DNA of 64,000 nt from Ciona savignyi. Its lineage: Eukaryota > Chordata > Ascidiacea > Phlebobranchia > Cionidae. Position 1 is the first letter of the stretch. Every line of letters starts with the position of its first letter. A model generated the notes under the pieces. The model saw only the letters and a list, made by a program, of their open reading frames with translations, was not told where the DNA came from and did no database searches. The stretch spans positions 1,441,500 to 1,505,499 of the forward strand of contig CH003416.1 of the NCBI GenBank assembly GCA_000149265.1, given 5' to 3'. The translations under genes and the position numbers were made by a program. Positions 1 to 13,300 of the stretch are shown piece after piece.

Positions 1-3000
1 TACGGTACATGTTTTGTATTGCTATACAAGCGTATTTGCATATTAGTGGATATTATACCGGCATCGGGTGCGTTATTTAACCGTCATTACGATCTCTTAA
101 GGCTCGCTGGTTTTTGATGATTTATGATGTGAATCCATATTTGTTTTCTTGTATTAAATTTTCTTCAAAAACAAATAATCATCTCCACGGCCATCATCGC
201 CGCACCATTTTAGCATATCGCGATTTTCAATTCGATTTCGTCACCTATAAACCGCTCTTCAATGAAATTCGATTCGTCATGACGTAATAAACGCTTATGA
301 CCTTCCAATCGGGTTACAATTCACCTTTGACCTTTGAAGTCACGGAGGTGGTGGCGAAGTCAATTTGCATGGAAGCAAAATAGTTTCGCAGTCAAAACGA
401 AAATTACAAAACGTTCTTTTATTTGGACTTTGGTCTTTAATATATTGAAAAAAAGGGCAAAAAAGAAACGGGCAACACTAAAATGATGAAAAGTGGGATA
501 AGGGGATGAAGGGAAAATGCACACTAAAATTACAGAAACTAATTTAAACTCTGCCCTAAACACTAATCTCAACCCCAGAACTAACCCGAACTTCAACCTC
601 ATGTTTAAAACTAACTCTAATGTCATAATCTTAATTTTAGTGTGCAGTTCCCTCTCCTTCCTGCTTTCCCTCTTAGTTTTCCCTAAAGAAACTGCTCATG
701 TGTCCGAAATATGCGTAAACAGTAGGTATATCACTTACCTAACGGTAAAACTTGTTAGAGTACATTTAAATTTAAAACTTAGTTGCCCTGAAATTGCCTA
801 AAATACCAATCGCATTAGTAACGTTTTTGTCTGTTGTGTTGTCACTGGCAGACGTCTCCGACGAGATGGGTCAATTATTTGCTTGGTAATCTTCATGTGT
901 TCCGCTTTCCGGGTTGATTTCTATTCGTTTATTTAGGTAAACTGAGTGCCGATTTGATGTTACACGACAGAGTGCACATTTCGAAAGAGTCGTTAACCAC
1001 TTTTCTGTGTCGTCTTTCTGGCATAAATTACAACGTAGCTCACCAACAGTAGAGTAGGACGTTTACATCTGTCCATCAAACGCGCCTTGTGTCATGGTAT
1101 AGATGGCTTGCTATCTTAAACTATCAGCCGAGTTTACCTGAAAATCGCCGTTTGGTTCTTCCGTTGTTACGTGTTTGTCCAATTTTAGTTTAATCATTTT
1201 TTGTCACATGGCAAGTCAGCATAACCACTGTGTTACTTGTAACTTAATCCTGTTGCGTAGCTTACTGTCATTTTGTTTATTGGAAATAGTTATTAACGCG
1301 TTATCTCAATTGATTAATGGGTTAAACTTCCTGAAACTGAAACTCCTTTCTTGTGTATTGAACCATGATCAAAGACATGGAGATCTTAATCGCTGCTGGA
1401 AACGCAGCGTGAAAATAAATGTACCTTCCGCACGCCAGTTGTAATACACTCCATGGTATCACATGTTCTTCAAAAGATATATTCCGGTATAGAAATGGGG
1501 TGTTTGTGTTTAAAATTGACGTGAGTGATGGGTGGTAAACCGCTATTTAGCTGTTGGGTGTGGCCAGGTTAGTCATGATAAATTTATATTACTTGTGTAT
1601 TTTTTAGGCTTGGGAAATTGGGTTGTCTGGTTATTTTTTTGGTTTTGACTGGACATGAATTAGAAATTACATTGTTTTTAAGATTTTTCACGTAAAACGC
1701 CGCTAAGGAATTTTCACGGTAACTTTTATTTACCAATTACTTTATTTTAAAATCTGTATTAGTGTGTATAAAAAATCCATAAAAGGAATGCTTAACAAGG
1801 GCCGCCATTAACTTTTTGGCTATATGACAAATATATTTATGTTCGTACGCTATTTAAATATCTTATATATACGACAATGATTTCTATAGTATGTTACAAT
1901 ATAATTTGTGCTAAATCACGTATGGAAAGCGATGCATTCTCTGTATTCTAGTAAACAAACTTTTGTCCGGACTAACCGCAGTGGTGTAAAATCGTCCGTT
2001 CGAGCCGATCTCTTGGCAATATAGATATCATCCTGTAAGATAAGCTATACTATCTCTAAACCGCAATAGCCTCTGTAATCGGCCAGCTTATTCGTGCTGT
2101 GTTGTATTTACTAGCAATCCATTGGTAAATGAATATTTTTATGAACGCTGTATTGCTGTCGGGAAGGATGTACTAATTTATATATAAAAAGTCGTGCAGT
2201 TTGGTTAGCCATTTAATAAGGGGGGTGCGTAAATTGTGAATAAGAGTTAACGGCTCTTAAAACAACTTCTCGTAAAAGATAGCCGTTTAAGAATTTAGTC
2301 CAATAGTTTATGTAGCAGTTGTTGAAATAGCTGTACGGGCCATAATAGTGTTTCCGTAGAAAGTGTCCTAACCCACCTAACAAGTCCAAAGTGTTTATGA
2401 TATCTTACACTTTGCATTAGAGCAATAAATTAATTGCTGTACATTAATTCTTCCGAGCGTTTTGCACTTCAGGTGTCTTCATCCTCAGTCGAAATATTAT
2501 GCTAGAGTGGACGAAAGCGTTTGCCGTTCTTTGTTACGTCATTTCCTTGTTTGCGCATAGAGGTGAATGTGCCGTGAAAATATGTGGTGTGTTAAATATT
2601 GCGTTAGTTGCGGTTTCCCTTAAATGCGCGTAAGCGGAATTATCGTGCATATTTCTCCGGAAAAATCTATTCTTTAATAAAAAAATTATGGTTTCGTTTT
2701 TAAATTAAATCAATTTTTGTGTAGATAAGTTTAAATAATCCCGTTCATTATTGGTATGAGTGGGTGGTAATTGTGAACAGTCTTTGACCTTTATAATTTT
2801 CCTTCAAAATTTGCTGGTTGGTGGTTGGCAAACCAGCGGGAAATACAGGGATTTTAAGCACTTTTTCGTCGTATTTCAAGTCCATGAATGCGAACCGAAT
2901 TTCTAGTTTTGTAGAAAGGCGCATTACAACGCTGGTAACGGGATAATATGACGCTTCTAACAAGCAACGAAGACCGCCGGACCACTTGTATTGATTTTTA

Positions 3001-6000
3001 CAAAGCTGCTCAATTTTCTTCTCGTGTCCTGCCAAACACGTTTTAACAAAACAGATAGTACTTTTTGCCTGGTATATTGGTTCACTGTGGTCTGTATTTT
3101 AAAGCCACTAGTGTTCGGACCTAAGAAGAAAACCAGTTGTGGTTTCCCTTTTATGCCAATGCCCGTGTAGATAAAAAAGTACCGGATTAAATATCGCGTT
3201 CTGGCGTGTTTAGTCAGGTGGAATTTTAGTTTTGGCGGAGTATATATGCATTTTATGTTGATATTGTTAGTCCAATTAAAACGCAAATTAAACTCGCCAA
3301 TTAAATTACGTATTTATTTTGTGCTGTGCGGTACTTAGCATAACTCTGACTACAATCGTTATATGTTATTCTACTAAGTTATTTGTAGTGTTCTGTTTGG
3401 AAATTTTGCAATTTTTGAAAGGTTGGACTAGTGCAGTTTCTTTTAACCTCGGTTCCCTATAGAATATGCTGCGTTCATCTATTGGTCTTGAACCTGTAAC
3501 CAACATCCAAGAAACAGTCAACTTCTCCCAAGTGTTTTAGATCCTTTTAACGCAGCACCTGTCTGTCGAAGTTACCCTTGGCAGCGGTTTAGCTCACCTG
3601 CTTTGAGATTATATTTTTCCAAGTTGTAATTCATAAAGAATCCTAGTATATTTTAGGCCGTGTAAAAAAAACACTTATGATAGAATGAGAGATTGTCCCC
3701 CCAACACTTTTTATAACCTTGCTAATATTAATGTGAGTGTTCAGAAGGGCGACTTGTGCGGTGCCGCGTGTAGAGTTTTGTTACGCATATTTCCGTGAAA
3801 CGACATGGTTTGTTTTTAAATAATCTGCCCGCGGTTTATTGTACTAATTTTGATTTCTTGGGCCAGTGGAGTGTTTTAAGTTTCGTTGGTTTGATATTAT
3901 CTTGCGGTAGACAATGCACCCAATGTACGGTCTTTTTTCTTGAGCTGTCAGCAGGCGACAATTCAAACCAAGCGGTAAAATGGGAACGCGAGAATTAGTG
4001 GCGCTGCGAGAGAAGGTGGGAGAGAATCCTACTGCCGGAAGAGAAGTTATAAGAGAGGCCTCATACTGCGAGATAGAGTTGTGAGAGAGCATCTTTACCG
4101 ACGAGAGCCGCTGATTAGAACAGGCGAGGTTTTGGTCTTTGCAAGAACACTCTTTCAGCTAGTAAGCGAGAAATTGGTCTAGACGCCTTTCTTTTGTAGT
4201 TTCGTCGATTCCACATAAAATATTACAGACAAACTCAAAAATCTCTTTTATATTGCTGCCTTATACAGTTTTTACCCAAAACCAAAATGGAATTTGTTTG
4301 TTTTAATAATCTACCGACCCGGTGACATATCTTTAAATCACGAACTACGTCAACAGTACAGAAAGTCATATGTTGTCACACCAGCCCAAATTCCATCGCT
4401 TATCGACACTCTTACGCCACTTCGCGGTTATAATATTTTGAAAATCCAACGCTCTTCACGGTCTAATGCGCACTCTCCCTAAGGACGCGCTGGTGAAGGT
4501 TAAGCGGCACCGAACAAACAAAAGGGAATCCGAAACGTCATTCACGCACAAAACCGCACAGTGCAGTCTTACGTTTGAAGTCGCCATCTCGCTAATCTAT
4601 ACCGTAAGGTCCCCATCGAAGTACTTCGATTTTTTTCTGTTAAATCAACCATGTCGCTTTTCGGCTTAATAAAGGACACATTTCGCCTACAAAAATGATA
4701 AGCACTCTCCCGTATATTTTAATTTATTGACAACCTGAATCAAACGGGCATTGTGCAAGGTCCTTCAAACAACTTAGTTAAATTAGGCCCGTGAGGTAAA
4801 ATTATGTACACCTTCGTTTCTCTTTCTCAGTGAAGTTTGATGGCTGTTTGTGTTAGAAAACGGTTTCATATTTACACACTATTTCAATGTTTAATCAGTC
4901 CACAAGCATACAGTGTACTACGTGTACGTCTGGCGTAAGCATCCTTGTGATTCAGCTTCAATTTTAGATTTGGCTACATTATGGGTTCTGTTATATTTTT
5001 CAAACACAAATCATTTAAGGCTTTATTGTAATTATTTAGACGCATTCTATCGCAATTACAAAGTACTAAAATTGACAAACACCTTAAGATGTTTACGTAT
5101 GTAAGCTCTTTTAACTAAAACTTCGAAATGGTTAGTTCGGTGATGCTTGGTTTAGATACTTCATTAAATATTGCTTTTAACTGAAGCCTTGGTTAAAGAC
5201 GCTATAAGTAATATTAGGCCCAAACAAGTTTTCCTGGTCTGGACATTTACTTAAATAATAAAATATATGTACCATTGGCTTTATTCGGGGACTTATTCGC
5301 TAAAATAATCAAGTTTAAAGTTTGAGTGGAAATGCTACGCTTGTATGGCAGTGGGATAATTGATAATTAAGTGTAATGTCCTATAACACAATGCGAATCA
5401 GTTTTAATGGTACACTCATATGGTACACCACAGTAGGCTATCTGAAAAATGAAAACCACAGGAAAACTAAATCGTTCTTTTCCTTAACAAAACGGCAGCT
5501 TTTGCTTTAAAATAAACGCTAATCGTATTTATTTTAAACGTCATTTACAACATTAACATACCTGAATTTGAAAAACTTTCCTCTAAGACAGTGTAGTTAT
5601 GCGTATTTTGCATATACATGCGCATAAGATGAATTGTTCAATTTTCGCGCATTCTTTTAAAGTTGTGCGCTAACCTACATTTAGCACCCCAGTTCCCAGT
5701 ACCGAGAGTTAGAAGTGCCATTTCCTTGTTTAGCGACATCCGTGTATTAACGTGGTGCCCTAACTGTTATGCGTTTGCTCGGAAATGTTTTAGATCCTTT
5801 TGCTGTCTTCTAGTTTTGCTATAAAAACCGACTCTTTGGAGCCGCGACAGAATGCTTTATTTGTTGTATTATGTGTCCAGCTATATTCAAACTGCACGTT
5901 GTAGCCCTTTGATCACTGTTTAAGAAAATAGGATGCCTTATATATAAATCGGCCGGGTGCAAACTAAACGAACGTTGGAAAATATTTAATTCTAGTGGAA

Positions 6001-7323
6001 CATAATGTAAAAATCCAAGCGTAAAATGAACTTATGGTGTAGGCCTGCTAGCGTTTGGATCAAATTTGTAAAGGCATGTAATATCTCTGTGTTGTTTATA
6101 CCCGACAAAGGTTAATGGAAAACATCGAACATGATTAAAATGGTGCCCTTTACACTCGAATGGGCACCACTAGTACCACTATATTTCAGTCGTGATGTGG
6201 TTTCAGTTTAAGCGCCAAGAATTTCCTCGGAATCGACGTGCTCTACCAATTCGGCGAATTTGGATCAATAAATTGTGACAGCTCGGTCGTTTTTCACTCT
6301 AATGGCACACCAGGTTATATATCCTCTCGTCGCTGTGTTATCCAATGCCGGCACATTTCTAACGCCTTTCAGCCTAGGGCTGTATTTAACAACCTAAAGC
6401 AATACCATCGAAACACGATGAATCGGTTCTCAGTGGCGATCCGCAAGTCGAACAGCATGGTAGCATGCGAAGGTGATAATTATAGCAGCATGGTACAAAA
6501 TGTGACTCATTGAAGGCTGTGCATCGCCGTGCAGTGCTGTGGTTAACCGCATATTTTGTTCAATCGAATGTTGTGTCCCTCGGCTGCATGAATCACATTA
6601 TTTAAACTACATTGTCCGGAATTATTCGAACATTATTTTCCTATTTATTTATTTGTTTATCAACCGCACTTGCTTACGAGCTTCTACAGTGGCATTGTGT
6701 TTAATGTAGTCGTACTTCTCAAAACAAGTTTTCTGTTCGACACTACTAACAACATTGTTTACCCTTCGAATGTAATTACATGAAAAGGAGAAACTGTTTT
6801 AACTGCCGTGAGTCACATTCCGTAAATTGCGTAAGTTTGCCTAGTTCGAACAGAAAATGTGTCTCCCCATTCACAGTCATTCAAATTAATATGCCAGTCA
6901 TAAAAGAAAATTAGTAAATTTCTGCCCTACCATTACGGTAGATGGTTGGCGAGGTGCCATTATTAAAGTGCTACATCCTTTGTTTTGTCCGATGATATTA
7001 ATCGTTTCAGAGTAAAATCACAAATTCGATGTATTCTGTACGCTAAAAATTCTTACCAAATGCAGAATCGTTGTCACTGGAAAAGCATTACGTGATCGGT
7101 ACACTGATTCATGTGTTTACGTTTTACTACCAGCAATTAGTGGGCCAATAACACGTAGGACTTTTGTTGTTTTCCCTCGTTATCTTATTTTCGACGGTTT
7201 ATCGTACCGTATGCCAGTACGACGGCGACGAGTTGAAATACCTGCGGCTATTTTAGACCCTTCACGCAGTGTTGCATAACTTGTTATATAATATTTTCTA
7301 AACCATGGTTTTGGTACATACAG
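1..7323. other. No recognisable gene; upstream region of the BCOR-like gene
   Basis: About 7.3 kb of AT-rich DNA. The longest open frames are under 110 codons, are not flanked by convincing splice sites and resemble no family I know, so I treat them as chance. A small inverted-repeat element lies near 475-690. The rest may hold the promoter and any non-coding 5' exons of the BCOR-like gene, but I see no site I can defend. Confidence 0.6.
475..690. mobile_element. MITE-like inverted-repeat element, copy A
   Basis: A block with inverted ends: about 21 bp at 511-531 (starting GGGAAAATGCACACTAAAAT) pairs imperfectly with the complement of 632-652. The right flank ends in a TAGTTTTCCCT motif also seen at the right edge of the copy near 59.1 kb. 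The interior (about 558-585) is the reverse complement of the core in the elements at 24208-24463 and 58932-59120. It has no coding capacity. The exact ends and target duplication are not resolved. Confidence 0.55.
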
Positions 7324-7327
7324 GCTG

Positions 7328-10300
7328 ATGGATGCAGTAAAGTCGTCAAACACCCAAGATATTAGACGGATTCTTGATAAAGGTGTAGATGTCAATTCTA
7401 AAGAGGTAAGATTAAGAGGGTTGTAAACTTTGAGGAGCCAACCTGACATTTACAATTCACGGCCAGTACAACAAGTATATATTTACACAAATTGTAATAT
7501 AAACGCTACAACATGAAAGTAAAAATTGGAAGCAAATCAAACTTCATTATCTCACAAAAAAATCAGCTAGGTCTTAAATGAACCTGCAAATATACTAGTG
7601 CCATGCACCCAAATACAATTAATTATATTAGGGGCTATATATGTTTTCTATGATTGAAATTGTCCTGTATAATGCATGTGCCAATTAGTTATTTGAAGCA
7701 AAGTGCAGATTCGCAATTTATTTGCTTGCAAGGGTGGGGACTAGAGGTAGTACTACCAACCTGTCTGTAACATCTATGACTCGGTGCCGGTCAAAATAAA
7801 CATTTTTATTTTTTCAATTTGGTCAGTGTTTGCCATATGAGCATTGTTTTTTGCCTCAAAGAATGAGTGAAATAAAATCTGGTATGACTCACAGCAGTGA
7901 AAATACAACAATTGAAAATATAAAACTGCAATTTCAACCGTACCAATATCGAACCGCCATTCCAATGACAACCGTTGCTAAAATGCCCCCAATAACATAA
8001 TGTTTCCACGGTCGTTGATTTTCGTTTTTTTTCATATTTGATTTTATTTGCTCGACACGTTCTTTCAAATCAGCATTTTTTTGAGCAATTGTCCGTTTCC
8101 GTAATGCACTTTCTTTGGTATTGTTATTGTCCACTACAACCGGCTCAGAAGTGTTGATATCTTCTTGTTTTCCCCTTTTCTCCTCCACCGACTTATCTGG
8201 CTCTGCATGTCGTTTGCGACTATTTTCTTTTGGTTCGTCTGAATCACTGGCTTCTGCTGGTGGAGGTTGCTCCTCTGGTGCAGGATCCTCCACTTGTGGT
8301 GGTGGTTCTTCTTCATTTTCATCCTCACTACCAGAAGAAGATACCGAAGAGACAGAATTCTCACTGTCCTCATTATTATCCTGGACTTGCTTTAAAATTC
8401 GCTCACATTGAGCAATGGCAAGATAGCTAAATCGTAGTTGTTGGGGTGTTTGAATCAGTCCCATTCTGTACTTTCTCATATCGAGAAGTATTTCCCGCAC
8501 GTCAAATGGTATTCCCATCTTAAGATAAACGAGGCAAGTATCAACCAAAGCAAAAGTTCCAGACCTTCCAATACCAGCACTGCAATGGATAACAGGTGGA
8601 CCTACATTGGATTCCAGTACACCATGTTCCCGTACACAGGCAAGAAAATCTAAAAAAGCAGTTGGAGATTCCGGGACCCCAAAATCGGGCCAAGCAACGT
8701 AATGAAATTGGTAGATCACTCTTGGCGGGTCACTCGAGTTTAATTTTTTAAGTTCTAATTCACGAATAATAAAATTAGTGTCATCTTTTTCATTCATAAG
8801 GCAAACCTCAAATCCATCATCTTCAAAACACAAAGAATGTATTGAATCTGGTGGCCAATACTGGTGACATTTTCTTGTTCCCTTTTCGATGATTTTATTT
8901 AGCATGATTACTGCTTTCGAATTCTGTTCCCAAACCATTTGCCACATATGCCCCGATGTGTTTGGCAAAGGCCCCTGGGAAAGAATGTAGTATCTTCCGA
9001 CGGACTCAACTTTTACAAGATTACTGTTGATGTAATCATTTTGAGCGTCGACAAGTTTAACCCTGCTGTGATCAAAGGGGCTGACATCTCTGTATCGATT
9101 TCTAGTACGATTTTCCTGTGACTTTGCAGCCTTGCATGACAAATTAAATGCAGCAGATGTGGCTTTTATTTCACGGAACAACTTATCCCAACCATGCTGT
9201 TCCTCAATTTCAAAAACCAACTCATCCATTTGTCCAAGCTTCATAGTTAAATACCAAGATGTTTAACAGTTTATTAGCACATCGTTTGTATTAAATTCGA
9301 CTTAAACAATGAAACCTGAAAAAAAGTCTTAAAATTAATAAACTAGGCTGTATTTTACAGTTACATAACTCCTGCATTACAACGTTTACAGATGCGGATA
9401 TGGTACAGCGTTTGCATATTAATTAACCTGCATATATACTGATAACAAAATGCTCTTATCCGGTCGTGCTTGTACCGCACACATACATTAAAGCTATCTA
9501 GTAATTTGCCACCTACACTAAAACCCGGTAACAACGCGCTCAACGCACAAAGCGAGGTACGTCATCATGAGAGACTGCAGTTCGGTTTCTAGACTAAAAC
9601 GTTCGTTTTTCCCTCCTTTCTCTCTTTTTCCCTTTTCTCTTTTTTCGTTCGCGCGCGGCACTCACACATACAATGCAATCGCGCGCACCGATACGCCTTG
9701 CGTCATTGTGAAATCGCAAAGCTAATTCAATTCACATTGTTTAGATTAATTTGACCTTTTGTTTATGGTTGCGGCGACTACGATAAATACAGATAAAGTA
9801 TGTATTTGTACACCTACATTATATAAAAGTTAAATAGTGAATGATAATCACATAAACGTCTTTTAACCTTTCAAGTTTAGAGTGCTCAAATAAATTAAAA
9901 TCCTAACTTACCCTAATAACTTTATTCCCTTTATTATTTAGTTGGGATATACAGCAATGCATTTGGCTTGCCAACTCGGCCATATTGACACAATAGAATA
10001 TTTGCTGTTTTGTGGAGCTGACATTTCAATCAGGTATAATTTCATTTTATGACACTATCTCAGTGGTTTAACTTTTTTTCTCTCTTGACAGAGACCAAAA
10101 TGGGCAAACAGCAGGCTTTTATTCAAAACTAAAAGGGGTGTCTGTAGAAGACATAAAGGCAAAAATCCACTCAAAAAAGCGAAGCAAACAGGCAAGCAAT
10201 TTTAATAGCCGATCTGAAGTCTCTAATGTAAAGTTTAGCTTGTATTAATATGCACATTAAACTTACAGACTAATATGGAATGGATGAATAACGTGAAGTC

Positions 10301-13300
10301 CATTCATGGAGAGTCTGGTCTCGGCGCGTCTTTGACCGATATGTATCAATACCAGAAACTACCACTGGGTTTAAACTCTGCACCAGGTTACCATTCTTCT
10401 GATCACCTGTCACTCCCAAGCAAGCTGTATGAACAACGCCCAGCTGTGTCGCAATACCACATGCCAATGACAAAGCATTCCCAATCACACACTGATTTGA
10501 ATTCGGTTGCGGCACATAAAAGTTCATATGACAATTTCCCAAGCCCGTTTGAATATCTACCACGAACACCACAAAGTGGTTCTTTGGATGTGCTGAGAGA
10601 TTTTCAGAAACCTCTGACGAGTTTAGAGCCAACTCCTCATTCAAGTGCATTGGGGCATCATATGAATGGATCAAAGCCGAGACATGATCGATCAAAGCTA
10701 CATTCACCCGCAAACTTTCAAACACAAAGGGAGGTTTCACCAATGCCAAACCAAGCAAGACCCAGTCCTTTCAAAGGAGCTATTGGCCAGCAGAAATATG
10801 AATTCGGTCAGAGCAACAGAAGCTTAGAATATCAACTCCAAGCACCAGAGTCTAAATCGCCGTTTTTGATTAACGAGCGTTCAAAATCTGCAAGGTTTCC
10901 ACCACCAAACACGTTGTCATCATCTTTTGGCTTAACAGCTTCTCATATTAACTCCCCTTTCAGGACAAACTTCTACAAACTAAGCAACGTACAACCAGAT
11001 GGAAGGTTTACAGATCCAACAAACCCCCTAAAACTATCAGCTTCTCCCTTTGCATATTATCCTCCTAACATGTACCCAAATGGTGATATCACTTACCCCA
11101 TGTTTTACCCATCAATTATACCTCCTGGACTTGTACCAAGCTACCCCAACCCCTCTGATATTATGCCACATAGACAAGACACATTGGCCCAACACGCACT
11201 TTATAAACCAGACAGAGCTCATCTTCCAATGCCTGGGCAATCACACTATCACCCTGATAGAAATCTTGTGAACACAAGCACCCCTCACTCTATAGGTTAT
11301 GATCATGCATCGAATTATAAAAATGGGTGGAGCAGAGACCCCTTAAGGGGTACTGAAAATCCTGAAGCAAGAAAGCATCATGGACCCCCGTCTACAATCA
11401 TTAATCCAGTAGAAGAACGAAGAAGACCTGAGAACCATTTAGACCTCTCCACTAAAGATGCTCACAAAACTCTGGGACCTAGTGGCAAACTAAGCGAACC
11501 GAAACGAACAATCTCAGACACAGACATGAGACCTTACCTGGAACCTTCTCACAATAAACCGCAAAACAAAATACCACAGCATAAAATCCATGATAACCCA
11601 ATCGCAACCGATGTAGGGCCATACACTGAAAATGCTAATGCAAACCAGCCCTCAACGCCAAGAATGAATCACCAAAGCAATGCAGAAGAACTGCAAAAGC
11701 AAATTTCTCCACACCAGCAAGATGGTAAGAAAGAAAAAAATTTGACCTCGCCAAAATCAGATAAAAAGGAAAAGCGAGAAAAAGGAAGAAAACGTAAATT
11801 AGAAACAAGTGAGTCACATTAGTTTTGGTCACGGATACCATGTAGCAATATTACCTAAATATATTACACACTGGTAGTGGTGTTAAATCGATTGCAAGTT
11901 ACTTGCTATACAACTTGTGTACAACAGAAACCAAGCAAACGAAAATTTGTCAACCTAACAACAGATTTTTATGCTAAATATGTGTAATGAATAGTGATAC
12001 AGTGATTATTTCATGGATTATTTTTAAACTTCTTTATTCTAAAATTAAATTTTTATGCCACCTATTTATTAATTTTGTGTAATATTTTCTAGCTTCGAGC
12101 TTTAACACTTCATCGAGTGGTAGAACCAACAGTACTGAAACAACACACCATAATTTATCTCGCAACGCATCAAATGAACCTGGGACACCTCGCAGAGAGA
12201 AACGGCCACGGAAATCTGAAACTGGTATATATTATAGAACAATATAACTTATTTTTGCAGAATACTCAAGCCTAGGGCACTGTAGATAAAGTTTAACTGA
12301 GATGTATCTATTGATAATTAAATAACAAACTAAAAGACTTTTTAAAATATCTTACTGTGTTATCTAGTTTGCTGCCTTATTCTCAAATTTCTGCATTTAA
12401 CACCCATTACCATATTTTAGCCATTTGCTAAAGTTTAATTCTATTTAACCATGAAGCTACTGTCTGATATTGGAAATAATCCACTTAAATCAACAAATGG
12501 CTCTTTAATCGGTTAAGCTGACTTTAATCCAAAAATCTAGTTAGCGCTAACAAAAATAAATAAATTGGTCAAATGAGTTAATTGACAACTTGATATAAAA
12601 TTGTTTACTATAATTTAAAAAATCTTATGTCATATAAATTTTGCAGAAGATGAGTATTTGTATGGGTGGGCTTATGAAGATTTCTCAAGTACGGAGCCTG
12701 AAAATGATGATTCCAGTGATGAGGACTTTTTCTGTGAATCCAAGAAGAAGTTGCTTATTAAAAAGAGTAAGGATGTTGGACTTGCATCTTCCCGACCCAT
12801 GCGGCAGTCTTCTCTCAGAGCTGCATCATTACTAACTGAGCGCAAAGAAGGATCAGCATCAGATAGCGATGGTGCTGTCAGGAAAAGAAAAAATCGAATT
12901 TCAGGATCTGGAAGTGAAAAAAGTGATAAAAAAGTAAAAGATAGGAAAGCGAAATCAAGAAAATTATCAAGTGAATCAGCGTCTAGTTTTAATTGTTTGG
13001 AAGAAACAAGTACCATTGTGTCACCTCCCCGTAAGTTGGACAGCTCTGCTTCTTCGAGTAAGAGTAAAGAGTCGAAATTAAAAAAGAAGTTAAAGAAATT
13101 GCGGAGAAATAAACTTGCAGAGATGAACAAATCTAAAGTCGAAAACAGCTTGGCGAAAAAGAAAAGAAAAAAGAAGAATTCGGGAAAATCGGATAGCAGT
13201 GAATCCCCCACTAAAAAAGCGAAAAAAGATAAACATAAAGAAAAAGTTGACCTTGGCAATGAAGAAAAGAAGAACAAATCACCAAAGAAATTAAAACCTC

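Noticed and set aside
517-801. 94-codon frame with Asn-rich repeats
   Set aside because: It lies within a MITE-like element; the NLNP-type repeats come from the element core, which recurs at 24.3 and 59.0 kb.
1980-2060. tRNA-like GTTCGAGCC motif
   Set aside because: No acceptor stem, anticodon arm or A box could be placed around it.
2748-3286. Two overlapping minus-strand frames of 95 and 109 codons
   Set aside because: No family resemblance, no splice context; lengths are within chance for the region.
12672-13277. 201-codon minus-strand frame rich in Phe, Leu and Ser
   Set aside because: Antisense of the Lys/Ser-rich exon 6 of the BCOR-like gene, where AAA/AAG codons read as TTT/CTT.
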